From Magnetococcales bacterium (GTDB lineage: Bacteria; Pseudomonadota; Magnetococcia; Magnetococcales; JADGCL01): a stretch of 64,000 bases of DNA. Below the pieces are notes generated by a model, which was not told the DNA's origin, made no database searches, and was given only the letters and a program-made list of their open reading frames with translations. The stretch is taken from positions 1-64,000 of the forward strand of contig JADGCL010000006.1 of NCBI GenBank assembly GCA_015229005.1, in the 5' to 3' direction. The translations under genes and the position numbers were made by a program. Each line of letters opens with the position of its first letter. The stretch's first letter is position 1. Below, one piece after another: positions 37,502 to 47,445 of the stretch.

Positions 37502-37804
37502 TCAGGGAGCGTCGTGCTGACCGGCGGTGGATCTTTCGGCGACGATACGGCGCAGGCGCTTCAGTTCCGGTGCGAGGCTCTCCTCCCGCGCCTTCAGGAG
37601 GAAACCGTCAAGCCCGCCGGCCAAGTCGATGCTGCGCAGTGCCCCCGTTGACAGGTTCATGCGGATAAACCGCCCGAGGGCGAGGCTGAACAGGGATTTT
37701 TCCTGGATGTTGAGCTTCCATTTCCGTTTGGCCTTGCGGTTGGAATGGGATACCTTGTGCCCTGTTTGGGGGGGTTTTCCTCCGAGGGTGAACTTGGCTG
37801 ACAC
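37502..37804 (-). CDS. rpmB: 50S ribosomal protein L28
   Basis: GGKPPQTGHKVSHSNRKAKRKWKLNIQEKSLFSLALGRFIRMNLSTGALRSIDLAGGLDGFL; GTG start with upstream AGGAG. Confidence 0.88.
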   Translation of the reverse strand: MSAKFTLGGKPPQTGHKVSHSNRKAKRKWKLNIQEKSLFSLALGRFIRMNLSTGALRSIDLAGGLDGFLLKAREESLAPELKRLRRIVAERSTAGQHDAP

Positions 37805-38045
37805 GGACGCTCTCCTGCTCCCTTGTTGGGCTCCCTGCGGGGAAGGGAAGGTGAAGGTTGAAACGGCGAAAGTTCCCGACGACGAACCTGTCACTGTAGT
37901 CGAACTGGGTCGTCTGCCGCAAGGTGTTCTCGATCCGGGCTCCCGCGGCCTGGTCAGGTTTGGGTGATGGCAACCATGGCTTGTTTATTGCAAGCTGTTC
38001 GAGCCCTGGGCCTTGTTCTCCCGAGTTCAATGCCGTGTGGCTGTC

Positions 38046-38190
38046 CTGGCAGCCCGTCGATGATCGATCCGTGCGGGTCGTGGAAGGCGAGCAGGATTCG
38101 ATGGGACGGTGTAGCATGTTGAATTTATGTGGAAAAGCAGGGAAGGGTTGCGCCATTCCGAAGGGCCTGTTGACGGACCTTGGTCCCATG
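38046..38190 (+). repeat. Repeat family A, decayed copy A5
   Basis: CAGCCCGTCGATGATCGAT..GATTCGATGGGACGGTGTAGCATGTTGAATTT..GTTGACGGACCTTGGTCCC in A1 order. Confidence 0.55.
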
Positions 38191-38332
38191 CTAGGTCGGG
38201 GAACGTGCTGATTGAAATGTTCTGGGGCAAACGTTAGAATTCGGGGGAAGCGGACTGCCGGGGTTGTTTGGTCGGGGTGGGGGCGTCGGGTGTTGTTTGT
38301 TAGGTGTTGTTGGCAGGGTTTGAAGGGTCGCC

Positions 38333-40105
38333 ATGGTGAATTGCAGGAAGTTGAACAGGAAGTTGAATGAGTTGGCCGGTCGGGTCAAAGTTGTTGCCAT
38401 AAGCTTGCCGCTTGCCCTGTGGGGGTGCCTCGGCCCGTCACAGGTTGCCATCCCGAGCGACGAATCCCGGAGCGGGCCGCCGGTGGCCGGCTTCGAGAGG
38501 AGCGAGGCGGTCACCAAGGTGGAGAAGGCAGTCTTCAGCTATATTGCGGGGCATCTTCTCCTGGAGGACAACCAGTGGAACGAAGCCGAAGATGCCTTCA
38601 AGGAGGTGGCCTCGGCGGACGTGGAGGCGCTGGATGCCCGGGTGTTGGTTGCGCACTTGGCCACGCAGAGGGGGGACCTGAGCGTAGCGGGGGAGTATGC
38701 CCGTCAAGTGCTGGAACGTGATGCCGACGAATCGAAGACGCGCCTTCTTTTGGCCGGTGTCCTGACTGCCTCCAAGGCGTACAGCGAGGCTGCCACCCAG
38801 TATGAGGAGCTGCTGAAGCGTGAGCCGGACAATGCCCGGGCGCGTATTCTGCTGGCGCAGATCTACGGGCTGTTGAAGACGGCGACGAAGGCGGCGAAAG
38901 TCCTGGAACCCCTTCTCGGCGACCCTGAGTGGGCTTGGCAGGGCCATCTGGCGCTGGGGCGCTCCTGGGCCAATCAGGGGGAGTTGGAGAAGGCACTGAA
39001 GCCGTTCAGGCAGGCCTATCGGCTGGAGTCGGGGAATCTGGAGCCAGTGCTGGCGCTTGGCGCGGCCCTCCAGGAACTGAAGCGCCCCAAGGAGGCGGAA
39101 AAGGTTTACCGGGATTTTCTGGAGCGTCACCCCGACAGCAAGGCCGTTCACGGTCGGTTGGGAAGGCTGTTGTTGACCCGCGATGACCGGGAGGCGGCCC
39201 TTGAGGAGTTTCGGGAGATCAGCCGTCTTGCCCCCGACAGTGTCCAGGCGCGTCTGACGACGGCGTTGATCCTCTTGAGCCGGAAGGATTACGACGAGGC
39301 CCTCCAGGAGTTGCGCCTTGCGGAGGCGTTGGGTCCCGACAATTCGGGAGTCTATTACTATCTCGGTCAGGCCCTGGAGTCATTGGATCGGGATTCCGAG
39401 GCGGTGGTCGAGTATGACAAGGTCCAGAACGGTCAGCCTTTTTATCTGGAATCTCAGCTGCGTTTGGCCTTCCTTGATGCGTCCCGGGGGGCGGATGCTG
39501 CGGCGGTGGAGAGGTTGCGGCAGTTGACGGCCTCCAATCCGGAGCGGGTTGATCTGGTTCTGGCGCTCAGCATGTTGCTTCTGCAGGCTAAGGATTATCC
39601 CGGGGTAGTGGAGACCTCTACCAAGGGATTGGCGCTCGATCCGGCGCAGTCGCGGCTGCGTTTCAATCGGGCGATGGCCCTGGACAAACTGCAGCGCTGG
39701 CCGGAGGCCGAGGCCGACCTCAAGACCTATATTTCGGACAATCCCACCGATGCCCACGCGCTGAATTATCTGGGGTATACCTGGGCGGAGCGGGGCGAGA
39801 ACCTGGAGGAGTCGCACCAGCTTCTGCGGAAGGCGGTCAAACTGGCTCCCGGCGATGGTTTCATTACTGACAGTCTTGGTTGGGTTTTGTTTCGCATGAA
39901 GCGGCTGGAGGAGTCCCTGACGATGATGCGAGAGGCGGTCCGCCTGGAGCCGGGTGATCCTACCATCGCCGAACATCTCGGGGATGTGCTCGAGGCGACG
40001 GGTCGGGTCGACGAGGCGGTCAAGGTCTGGCGCAAGGCGTTGGAGTTGGATGCGGGCAACCAGCGCCTGCGCGACAAGATCGGAGGGCATGGGCACCCCC
40101 TCTAG
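38333..40105 (+). CDS. TPR-repeat lipoprotein
   Basis: Lipobox-like VVAISLPLALWGCLG; many TPR units (GHLLLEDNQWNEAEDAFKEV..., LGYTWAERGENLEESHQLLRKAVKLAPGD). Confidence 0.85.
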   Translation: MVNCRKLNRKLNELAGRVKVVAISLPLALWGCLGPSQVAIPSDESRSGPPVAGFERSEAVTKVEKAVFSYIAGHLLLEDNQWNEAEDAFKEVASADVEALDARVLVAHLATQRGDLSVAGEYARQVLERDADESKTRLLLAGVLTASKAYSEAATQYEELLKREPDNARARILLAQIYGLLKTATKAAKVLEPLLGDPEWAWQGHLALGRSWANQGELEKALKPFRQAYRLESGNLEPVLALGAALQELKRPKEAEKVYRDFLERHPDSKAVHGRLGRLLLTRDDREAALEEFREISRLAPDSVQARLTTALILLSRKDYDEALQELRLAEALGPDNSGVYYYLGQALESLDRDSEAVVEYDKVQNGQPFYLESQLRLAFLDASRGADAAAVERLRQLTASNPERVDLVLALSMLLLQAKDYPGVVETSTKGLALDPAQSRLRFNRAMALDKLQRWPEAEADLKTYISDNPTDAHALNYLGYTWAERGENLEESHQLLRKAVKLAPGDGFITDSLGWVLFRMKRLEESLTMMREAVRLEPGDPTIAEHLGDVLEATGRVDEAVKVWRKALELDAGNQRLRDKIGGHGHPL

Positions 40106-40106
40106 G

Positions 40107-40210
40107 AGACTATTGAAAAAGTCCATCCATGGACTTTTTCGAGCCGGAAAGGCAAAACGTGGTTTTGCCTTTCCTTCCAGATTGGGCTCGTTGGGGCGGC
40201 CCGGATCGTT
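40107..40210 (-). repeat. Repeat family A, copy A4 (inverted)
   Basis: ATTGAAAAAGTCCATCCATGGACTTTTTCGAgccGGAAAGGCAAAACGTGGTTTTGCCTTTCC = last two A1 hairpins, reverse orientation. Confidence 0.8.
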
Positions 40211-40341
40211 TGGGTTTTCGAAAAGGGTCACCGTTCGGTTTTCCTGGCTGTAGAGTCACGGAGGGACTCTCCGTTGCGGCGCTGGTCCGGTATGTTTTTC
40301 CCCTGCATTCCTGTCAATGCTGATACTTCTGAAAGAGCCAC

Positions 40342-41247
40342 ATGGTAGCCCAGGTGAAGGGGGTGTTTTCGGGTGGCGCGGAGTTTGTGCCTCTGGCTGT
40401 TGACGGGCGGAGCGTCCGTCAAGGGTGGTGTTTGTCGTTGTTTCTGTTTATTTTGTTGGGTTTTTTCGGTTGTGCTCTGCCGACGCAGAAGGTCAAGCCG
40501 CCGGCGATGGTGAAACCGTCGGAGATCGATGCGACCCTGGAGCGTTTCCGGAGGGACCAGTTGGTGCGGTTGAACCGGTTCGGTTCGTGGTATGCGGAAG
40601 GCATCATGGATCTCACGACCGTGACCCGACGGGAGGAGTCGAACCATCGTGGCCGGTTCCGGCTGGTCGGGGATGGTACCGATCAGGCCTTGTTGGAGGT
40701 GTATGGACCGTTTCACCGGGTGATGATGTCGTTGTGGTTGGGACGGGAGTGGGTCCGCCTGGTGGATCCCGATACGCGGCGTGTCCTGGAGGCGCCAGCC
40801 ACGCGCGAGGGGCTTTTCGAGTTGGCGGGGATCTTTTTGGAGCCGAGACACCTGCTCTTGACTGTTCTGGGGATGGTGGGGTCGCTCCCGGAGGATCTGT
40901 CGATATCGGCGCGGGTGGAAGCGGAAGGGCTGGCTTGGCTTTCTCCCGGCGGGGAATCATTTCGCCTGGATCCAGAGAGAGGTCTGATTCGGCAGCGATG
41001 GGGGGCCACGGGCAATGGCGGCTGGTACCAGGCGGATTACGAGTGGGAGGAAAAATTGGGGGACCCGGAGAAGGGTGCCGAGCTGGTGATGCCTTCGCGT
41101 CTGCGGGTGGCGATGACCGATGGCACGGAGCTGGTTCTGGTCTCGCCGAGCTGGGGTGAAAGGGACTCCTCCGATCCGCTCGAACCGCCGCCGTTGCCCG
41201 AGGGGTTTCAGCGGGTGCGCCTGCCGCAAGGGGCATCAGGGGGGTGA
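40342..41247 (+). CDS. LolB/DUF4292-like outer-membrane lipoprotein
   Basis: Lipobox LFILLGFFGCALP; RLNRFGSWYAEGIMDL..RGRFRLVGDGTDQALLEVYGPFHRVMMSL; directly upstream of ispE. Confidence 0.65.
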   Translation: MVAQVKGVFSGGAEFVPLAVDGRSVRQGWCLSLFLFILLGFFGCALPTQKVKPPAMVKPSEIDATLERFRRDQLVRLNRFGSWYAEGIMDLTTVTRREESNHRGRFRLVGDGTDQALLEVYGPFHRVMMSLWLGREWVRLVDPDTRRVLEAPATREGLFELAGIFLEPRHLLLTVLGMVGSLPEDLSISARVEAEGLAWLSPGGESFRLDPERGLIRQRWGATGNGGWYQADYEWEEKLGDPEKGAELVMPSRLRVAMTDGTELVLVSPSWGERDSSDPLEPPPLPEGFQRVRLPQGASGG

Positions 41248-42173
41248 GTCTCCGCTTCAGTGCCCCGGCCAAGGTCAATCTGGTGCTTCGGGTCGTTGGC
41301 CGTCGCGGGGATGGGTACCATCTCCTGGAGACGGTGATGACCTTTTTTCCCCTGTTCGATTATCTGGAGTTTACCCCGGCGGCGGAAATCGAATTGACGA
41401 CGGAGCCGGAGCCTGGTTTTCCGCCGGAGAAGAATCTGGTTTACCGTGCCGCTTGCCGCCTCCGGGAGGAGGGCGGACGCTCAAACGGGGTTCGGATCCA
41501 TCTCGAGAAGCGTATTCCCGAAGGGGCAGGTCTGGGAGGCGGCTCTTCGGACGCGGCTACGGCTCTGCTGGTGCTGAACCGGTTGTGGGGGCTGCACTGG
41601 CCCCTGGAGCGGTTGTTGCCTCTGGGGCAGGAGCTTGGGGCGGATGTCCCGTTTTTCTTGGGGGGAAAGGCGGCGTTGGCGGAGGGGATTGGGGAGAGGC
41701 TGCGTCCGTTGCCGGAGTTGCCGTCGTTCGATCTGGTTCTGGTCAATCCCGGGATCGCTCTCCCGACTGCTGCCGTCTTTGCCGAGTTGGCCGGGCAATT
41801 GACAAATCACCCCTCGCCGATTACGATCCCGTCCGCCGGGCAGGTGGGGGGGCGCCCGCCGGTTTTTCTGTTGAACGATCTGGAGGCGCCGGCGCTGCGG
41901 CTCATGCCCCGGTTGTCCGAGCTTTTCGCGGCGCTGCGCGAGAGGGGGGCGGAGGGGGTGCTGATGTCGGGCAGTGGCGCCTCGGTTTTTGGGGTGTATC
42001 CGGGTCCCCGGGAGGCGGAGGTGGCGTTCCGGAGTTTGCGGGAGGCCTTCCCGGGGTGGTTGGTCTATCTGGGACGGACCTTTTTCGAGCATCCCTTCCT
42101 GCGGGAGGGGCCGGGGGGGGTGTGGGGAGGGCCTGACCTGGGTGGACCTGGACAAGGAGTGCCGTCCTTTTGA
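41244..42173 (+). CDS. ispE: 4-diphosphocytidyl-2-C-methyl-D-erythritol kinase
   Basis: FSAPAKVNLVLRVVGRRGDGYHLLETVM; PEGAGLGGGSSDAATALLVLN; LMSGSGASVFGVY. Confidence 0.93.
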   Translation: MSLRFSAPAKVNLVLRVVGRRGDGYHLLETVMTFFPLFDYLEFTPAAEIELTTEPEPGFPPEKNLVYRAACRLREEGGRSNGVRIHLEKRIPEGAGLGGGSSDAATALLVLNRLWGLHWPLERLLPLGQELGADVPFFLGGKAALAEGIGERLRPLPELPSFDLVLVNPGIALPTAAVFAELAGQLTNHPSPITIPSAGQVGGRPPVFLLNDLEAPALRLMPRLSELFAALRERGAEGVLMSGSGASVFGVYPGPREAEVAFRSLREAFPGWLVYLGRTFFEHPFLREGPGGVWGGPDLGGPGQGVPSF

Positions 42174-42266
42174 GCTGTGGTGTTGCCTTCGGGCGGTACG
42201 GAGTCAGGGCGGGTTGTTTCTGTCTTCCTGTGGGGGGGGGCGGGTGGTGTGAGAGTGGCTGGTCAC

Positions 42267-42341
42267 TGGGCCGTCGCCAAGCGGTAAGGCACCGGATTTT
42301 GATTCCGGCATCCCCAGGTTCGAATCCTGGCGGCCCAGCCA
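42267..42341 (+). tRNA. tRNA-Gln (anticodon TTG), encoded CCA
   Basis: TGGGCCG..CGGCCCA acceptor stem, GCCAAGCGGTAAGGC D-arm, CCGGA-TTTTGAT-TCCGG anticodon arm, GGTTCGAATCC T-arm, GCCA end. Confidence 0.97.
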
Positions 42342-42448
42342 AGTGTCTCCTCGACGGGAACGGGTAAGCCGGAGGGTTCCGTTCGTCGTCTTCATCCTTT
42401 TCTCAGCGGTGGTGCGCCGGCGCCATTGGCTCCCTTGCCGATGCCATC

Positions 42449-43393
42449 ATGTCTATCCATAAGATGAAGCTCTTCTGCGGTTCGGCCAGTCGTCAGTTGA
42501 CCGAGAGGATGGCCGAACACCTGTTCACCCATGTGGGCAACTGTACCATCCGCCATTTCTCCGATGGTGAGATTTTTGTCCAGATCGACGAAAACGTGCG
42601 GGGACGGGATGTCTTCGTGGTCCAGTCCACCTCTTGTCCGGCCAACGATCACCTGATGGAGTTGTTGATCATGGTGGATGCCCTGCGTCGGGCCTCGGCA
42701 GGGCGGATCACGGCGGTGATCCCCTATTACGGGTATGCCCGGCAGGACCGCAAGGAGGCCGGGCGGACGCCGATCACGGCGAAACTGGTGGCGGACCTCC
42801 TGAATGCCGCCGGGGTCGGTCGGGTGTTGACGATGGATCTCCACGCTGGCCAGATTCAGGGCTTTTTCAACATGCCGGTGGACAACATTTATGCCACCCC
42901 TGTACTTCTTGACATCATCCGCAGGCGGGGAACGGGAAACGGTGTGGTTGTCTCCCCGGACGTGGGGGGGGTCGTTCGGGCCCGCTCCTATGCCAAGAGG
43001 CTGGATGTGGATCTGGCCTTCATCGACAAGCGGCGTCCGGAGCCGAACACGGCCGAAGTGCATCACATCATCGGGGATGTTGAGGGAAAGGATTGTCTGA
43101 TCGTCGATGACATGGTCGATACCGCCGGCACCCTGGCCAAGGCGGCGGATGCCCTCATTGAACACGGGGCCCATTCGGTCACGGCGTTGTGTACGCACGG
43201 AGTTCTGTCCGGGCCTGCGGTCGAGCGCATCACGAACTCCTCTCTCAACGAGTTGTTGGTCACCGATACCATCGCCCTCTCGCCGGCGGCGTCGGTCTGC
43301 CCGAAGATCCAGGTACACTCGGTGGCTCACCTTCTGGGCGAGGCGATCCGGCGGATTTCGAATGACGAATCGGTCAGTTCGCTGTTCGTCTGA
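42449..43393 (+). CDS. prs: Ribose-phosphate pyrophosphokinase
   Basis: [68 protein letters not shown]. Confidence 0.95.
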   Translation: MSIHKMKLFCGSASRQLTERMAEHLFTHVGNCTIRHFSDGEIFVQIDENVRGRDVFVVQSTSCPANDHLMELLIMVDALRRASAGRITAVIPYYGYARQDRKEAGRTPITAKLVADLLNAAGVGRVLTMDLHAGQIQGFFNMPVDNIYATPVLLDIIRRRGTGNGVVVSPDVGGVVRARSYAKRLDVDLAFIDKRRPEPNTAEVHHIIGDVEGKDCLIVDDMVDTAGTLAKAADALIEHGAHSVTALCTHGVLSGPAVERITNSSLNELLVTDTIALSPAASVCPKIQVHSVAHLLGEAIRRISNDESVSSLFV

Positions 43394-43701
43394 GTTTTCG
43401 CGTTTTTTTTGGGGCGACCGCGTCTCTCTTGGTTTTCTGACTGCGGTCGGATTGCTGCGATTGGTTTGCTGTAGTCGGAATGCTGCGGTTGGTTGCGGTT
43501 GGTCGTGGCGGGCAGGCTGCGGTTGGTCGGCTGCGCGAGTTGTGGCGGAAGTGGCGGGATGAGGCGGGTTCGATCGCCGTTCGACACCCCTGGAGGTCGA
43601 GGCGCGATCGGGACGCGGAAGCCATCCCTTCGCGAGTTGGTGGCAGGCCGGTTTGTGTCGGTTTGTCGGGCATCGGCATTTTTGAGCAGGAGTGGCAGGC
43701 A

Positions 43702-44340
43702 ATGGCAACGATTCAGGCACGATCCCGTGAGGGGGCCGGCAAGGGGGTGGCCCGCAAGCTCCGGCGGGAGGGGCGGGTTCCGGCGGTGATCTATGGTGGG
43801 GGGGGAGGCAACGCCAATATCTCCCTGGACCGGCACGAGTGGGTTCTGCTCATGTTTCGGGAGGGTAGCCAACTGCGTACCCGCAAGCAGGATCTGGTCC
43901 TGGATGGCGGGAGGCAGGAACCGGTGCTGCTTCGTGGTTTGCAGTTGCATCCCGTGGATGGATTGCCGCTGCATGTGGATTTTCTGCGGTTCAATGTTGA
44001 CATGATGATTCAGGTGGCGGTGCCGGTCCACGTCATCGACGAGGCGGATGCCCCTGGGTTGAAGTCGGGAGGGATCGTTCAGGTGGTTCGCCATGAACTG
44101 GAAGTTCATTGTAAGGCGGGCGACATTCCTGCGCGTATCGATGTCTCGATTGCCGGTCTTCAGATCGGTCATTCGATTCACATCAACGATATTCCTCTGC
44201 CTCCCGGAGTTCAGGTGGATAGTGAGGACAACTTTGCCGTGTTGGCGATGGTGGGTGTCAAGGCAGAGCCGGTTGGTGAAGGGGAGGAGGGAGCGGTTGC
44301 AGCGGCGCCCGAGGCCCCGGAGGCGACCCCTTCGGAGTAG
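43702..44340 (+). CDS. rplY: 50S ribosomal protein L25/Ctc family
   Basis: REGAGKGVARKLRREGRVPAVIYGGG; HPVDGLPLHVDFLRF; C-terminal TL5-like domain and acidic tail. Confidence 0.92.
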   Translation: MATIQARSREGAGKGVARKLRREGRVPAVIYGGGGGNANISLDRHEWVLLMFREGSQLRTRKQDLVLDGGRQEPVLLRGLQLHPVDGLPLHVDFLRFNVDMMIQVAVPVHVIDEADAPGLKSGGIVQVVRHELEVHCKAGDIPARIDVSIAGLQIGHSIHINDIPLPPGVQVDSEDNFAVLAMVGVKAEPVGEGEEGAVAAAPEAPEATPSE

Positions 44341-44378
44341 TCTTGTCTTGTGCCATGGCAGTTGGTTCCTGATCCTCT

Positions 44379-44972
44379 GTGGAATTGGGTCCGGCGGTGT
44401 TTCTACTGGTTGGTTTGGGCAATCCCGGGGACCGATATCGCGGCCATCGCCATAATCTTGGCTGGGATGCGGTCGTCGGGATTGTCCGGCGTTGTGGTTT
44501 GGCCGAAGGGCGTGAGCGGTTTCGCGGCATTTTTGGTGATGGCCAGGTCGAGGGTCGCCGCCTGATGTGGCTGTTGCCGACGACTTTCATGAATCTTTCG
44601 GGCGAGGCGGTGGGTGAGGCGGTCCGATTTTATAAGGTGGAGGTCGGTCGGGTGGTGGTGTTCCATGATGATCTGGATCTGGAACTGGGGCGCCTGAAGA
44701 TGAAGATCGGTGGCGGTCATGGGGGCCACAATGGCCTGCGATCGATCCAGCAGGTTTTGGGGACAGCGGAGTTCGTGCGGGTGCGCCTCGGGATTGGTCG
44801 TCCTCCCGTGGGGGTGGATCCGGCTCGGTTTGTTCTGCAGCCCTTCGAGCCCCACGAGAGGGGGTTGGCTGACGAGGTTCTGGAGTGTCTGCCCGGGGCC
44901 TTGCCCTGGATTCTCGACCACGATTTTGGTCGGGCGCTGAATCATTGTGTCCGGCAGCGTCGCCCCCTGTAG
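44379..44972 (+). CDS. pth: Peptidyl-tRNA hydrolase
   Basis: LVGLGNPGDRYRGHRHNLGWDAV; PTTFMNLSGEAV; VFHDDLDLELGRLKMKIGGGHGGHNGLRSI. Confidence 0.95.
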   Translation: MELGPAVFLLVGLGNPGDRYRGHRHNLGWDAVVGIVRRCGLAEGRERFRGIFGDGQVEGRRLMWLLPTTFMNLSGEAVGEAVRFYKVEVGRVVVFHDDLDLELGRLKMKIGGGHGGHNGLRSIQQVLGTAEFVRVRLGIGRPPVGVDPARFVLQPFEPHERGLADEVLECLPGALPWILDHDFGRALNHCVRQRRPL

Positions 44973-45008
44973 TCACGACCGGAGGGTTGACCCTCGGGTT
45001 CTTCCATA

Positions 45009-45145
45009 AAAGATAATATTGACAGTGGTTGGGGGAGCCCGAGGGGGAGGCTCCGCCTGCCCCCTTGGTGGGGGTTCGGGGGCGAAGCCCCTGAAACAAA
45101 CAGGATGATATCCCTGACCATGCTTCCCTGAACGGTTACCCTGGA
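45009..45145 (+). repeat. Repeat family B, copy B3
   Basis: AGATAATATTGACAGTGGTTGGGGGAGCCCGAGGGGGAGGCTCCGCCTGCCCCCTTGGTGGGGGTTCGGGGGCGAAGCCCCTGAAACAA..CCATGCTTCCCTGAACGGTTACC. Confidence 0.88.
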
Positions 45146-45163
45146 AGATTCTGATCTCAATCC

Positions 45164-46291
45164 GTGGATGGAGTGAAGCCCGTGGCCTTGAAGTGCGGAA
45201 TCGTTGGTTTGCCGAACGTGGGAAAGTCGACCATTTTCAACGCGCTGACGGCGGCTGGGGCGCCGATGGCCAATTACCCGTTTTGCACGATCGAGCCCAA
45301 TGTGGGGGTGGTGGCGGTGCCGGACGGGCGTCTGGCGGAACTGGGGCGGCTGAACAGGTCGGCGTCGATGGTGCCGACGGCGATGGAGTTTCTGGACATT
45401 GCCGGTTTGGTGAAGGGGGCGAGCAAGGGGGAGGGGTTGGGCAATCAGTTTCTCGGGCACATTCGCCAGGTGGATGCGATCGCGCATGTGGTGCGATGTT
45501 TCGAGGGGACGGAGGTCACCCATGTCCATGGGCGCGTGGATCCGGTGGCGGACATCGAGGTGATCGAGACCGAGTTGCTGTTGGCGGATTTGGGGTCGGC
45601 GGAGAAGCGCCTGGAGGGGGTTGGGAAGAAGGCGCGGATCGGCGACAAGGAGTCGAAGCGGGAGGCGGAGGTCCTGGAGAAGGTGGTGGCGGGGTTGAAT
45701 GGGGGCGTGCCGGTTCGGCGCCAGGGTTTGGGTGAGGAGGAGCTGGCGGTTGTTCGGGCGATGTTTTTTTTGACTTTGAAGCCGGTGCTGTATGTGTGCA
45801 ACGTCAGTGAAGGTCAGGTTGCCGGGGCGCAGGCGGCGGGGGGGGATGGATTGACGGATGCGGTGCGTGCCCTGGCGGCGCGTGAGGGGGCGGAGGTGGT
45901 GGCGATTTCCGGGGCGATGGAGGCGGAGATCGCGGAGCTGGAGGGGGACGAGAAGGGGGCGTTTTTGAGGGATTTGGGGTTGGAGAGTTCCGGGTTGGAC
46001 CGGATGATCGGCAGTGCCTACCGCTTGTTGGGGTTGTTGACCTTCTTCACGGCGGGTCCCAAGGAGAGTCGGGCCTGGACGGTGACCGACGGAGCGACGG
46101 CCTACGACGCGGCCGGGGTGATTCATACCGATTTTCAAAAGGGATTCATTCGGGCGGAGGTGATCGGTTACGGGGATTATGTGGCGGCAGGTGGTGAGAA
46201 GGGCGCCAAGGAACTGGGGAAGATGCGGCTGGAGGGGCGGGAGTACCGGTTGGTGGATGGCGATGTGATCTATTTTCGGTTCAACGTTTGA
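45164..46291 (+). CDS. ychF: Redox-regulated ATPase YchF (OBG family)
   Basis: LKCGIVGLPNVGKSTIFNALT, NYPFCTIEPNVGVV, DIAGLVKGASKGEGLGNQFLGHI, TGS-like C-terminus. Confidence 0.95.
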   Translation: MDGVKPVALKCGIVGLPNVGKSTIFNALTAAGAPMANYPFCTIEPNVGVVAVPDGRLAELGRLNRSASMVPTAMEFLDIAGLVKGASKGEGLGNQFLGHIRQVDAIAHVVRCFEGTEVTHVHGRVDPVADIEVIETELLLADLGSAEKRLEGVGKKARIGDKESKREAEVLEKVVAGLNGGVPVRRQGLGEEELAVVRAMFFLTLKPVLYVCNVSEGQVAGAQAAGGDGLTDAVRALAAREGAEVVAISGAMEAEIAELEGDEKGAFLRDLGLESSGLDRMIGSAYRLLGLLTFFTAGPKESRAWTVTDGATAYDAAGVIHTDFQKGFIRAEVIGYGDYVAAGGEKGAKELGKMRLEGREYRLVDGDVIYFRFNV

Positions 46292-46373
46292 TTCCGATTG
46301 TCACCGAACGGGCTTGGGCCGAACGCGGGGTGGGATGGTGTTCCCTCCATCCACAGGTTCTCCGGCAGGCGCC

Positions 46374-47345
46374 TCACGGAAATTGACCGGTTCCCAGGTC
46401 CAACCCTACCTCTTTATGAAAACGCAGCCGCTCCAGGTACTCCTCGGGGGGTTTGCGGGTGACCTGTTCCCCCGGGCGGGGGAAATAACTGGCCACGAGT
46501 CGGGTCAGGGCGAATCTGAGCGCTGCGGCCCCGAGTGTCTGGGGCAGGAGGCGCATCTCTTCGCGCCCCGGGGGGCGGCTTTCCCGGTAGGCTTGCCAAA
46601 GCGCCTCCAGGCACGGGCGATCCGGACGACCATCCGGGGTGAAGCCCCAGGCGTTGATGGCGATGGCGAGGTCCCAGACCAGTGGGGCCTGACAGGCAAA
46701 GTGGAAGTCGATGATGCCCGTCAGACGTTCCCCCTGGAAGAGGGTATTGTCCGGGAAAAGGTCGGCGTGACACACCCCGGTGGGCAGAGCCGAGGTGAAG
46801 AGCCCGCCCATCGCCAGCGCATCCAAGGACTCCCGGCAGAGGCTCATCGCCTCCGGCTGGCGTTTGCTCAGGAGCGGGGTCAGCCTCTCCAGAAGCGCCG
46901 CCAGTCGTCCGGGCCCCATGGGGTTTTCCCGATAGAGTGGGAATTCCTCCCCTGCCCGGTGCAGGCGGGCGAGCATGTCACCTGTCTCCGCGCATTGTCC
47001 CGGTGTGGGACGGATGGGCGACTCTCCGGGCAGGTGGGTCACGATGATGGCCTGATGCCCGAGAACCTCCTGGATGATGCCCTGGTTCCGGTCGCGGATC
47101 GGTTGGGGGACGGGGATTCTGCGGCGAGCGAGAAAATCCATCAAGCGGGTGGCGAAATCGAGGGCCTCGCCTTGCTCCGAATCTTCGATCAAGGTGAGAA
47201 TGTAGCGGTCGCGGTCGGTGGTGAGACGATAGTTGGTGTTGACCACGCCTTGCGGGATTCCCTCCAGGGAGACGAGGCGACCGATCTGGAAGCGGTCGAG
47301 CAGGTCGGCGACCTGTTCCGGGGAGAGGGTTGTGAATACCGACAC
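46374..47345 (-). CDS. thrB: Homoserine kinase (ThrB, APH-fold type)
   Basis: MSVFTTLSPEQVADLLDRFQIG..SLEGIPQGVVNTNYRLTT; GVCHADLFPDNTLF; GIIDFHFACQAPLVWDLAIAINAWG. Confidence 0.92.
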   Translation of the reverse strand: MSVFTTLSPEQVADLLDRFQIGRLVSLEGIPQGVVNTNYRLTTDRDRYILTLIEDSEQGEALDFATRLMDFLARRRIPVPQPIRDRNQGIIQEVLGHQAIIVTHLPGESPIRPTPGQCAETGDMLARLHRAGEEFPLYRENPMGPGRLAALLERLTPLLSKRQPEAMSLCRESLDALAMGGLFTSALPTGVCHADLFPDNTLFQGERLTGIIDFHFACQAPLVWDLAIAINAWGFTPDGRPDRPCLEALWQAYRESRPPGREEMRLLPQTLGAAALRFALTRLVASYFPRPGEQVTRKPPEEYLERLRFHKEVGLDLGTGQFP

Positions 47346-47445
47346 GGGGGCTCTTCTCGCGTCTGGGGTGGGCGGCGGCGTTGGCCGAGCGCGGACGAAT
47401 GTGCGGGATTGTTTCTCAAGGGCGAGGGGGTTGTAAAGCGCGACG

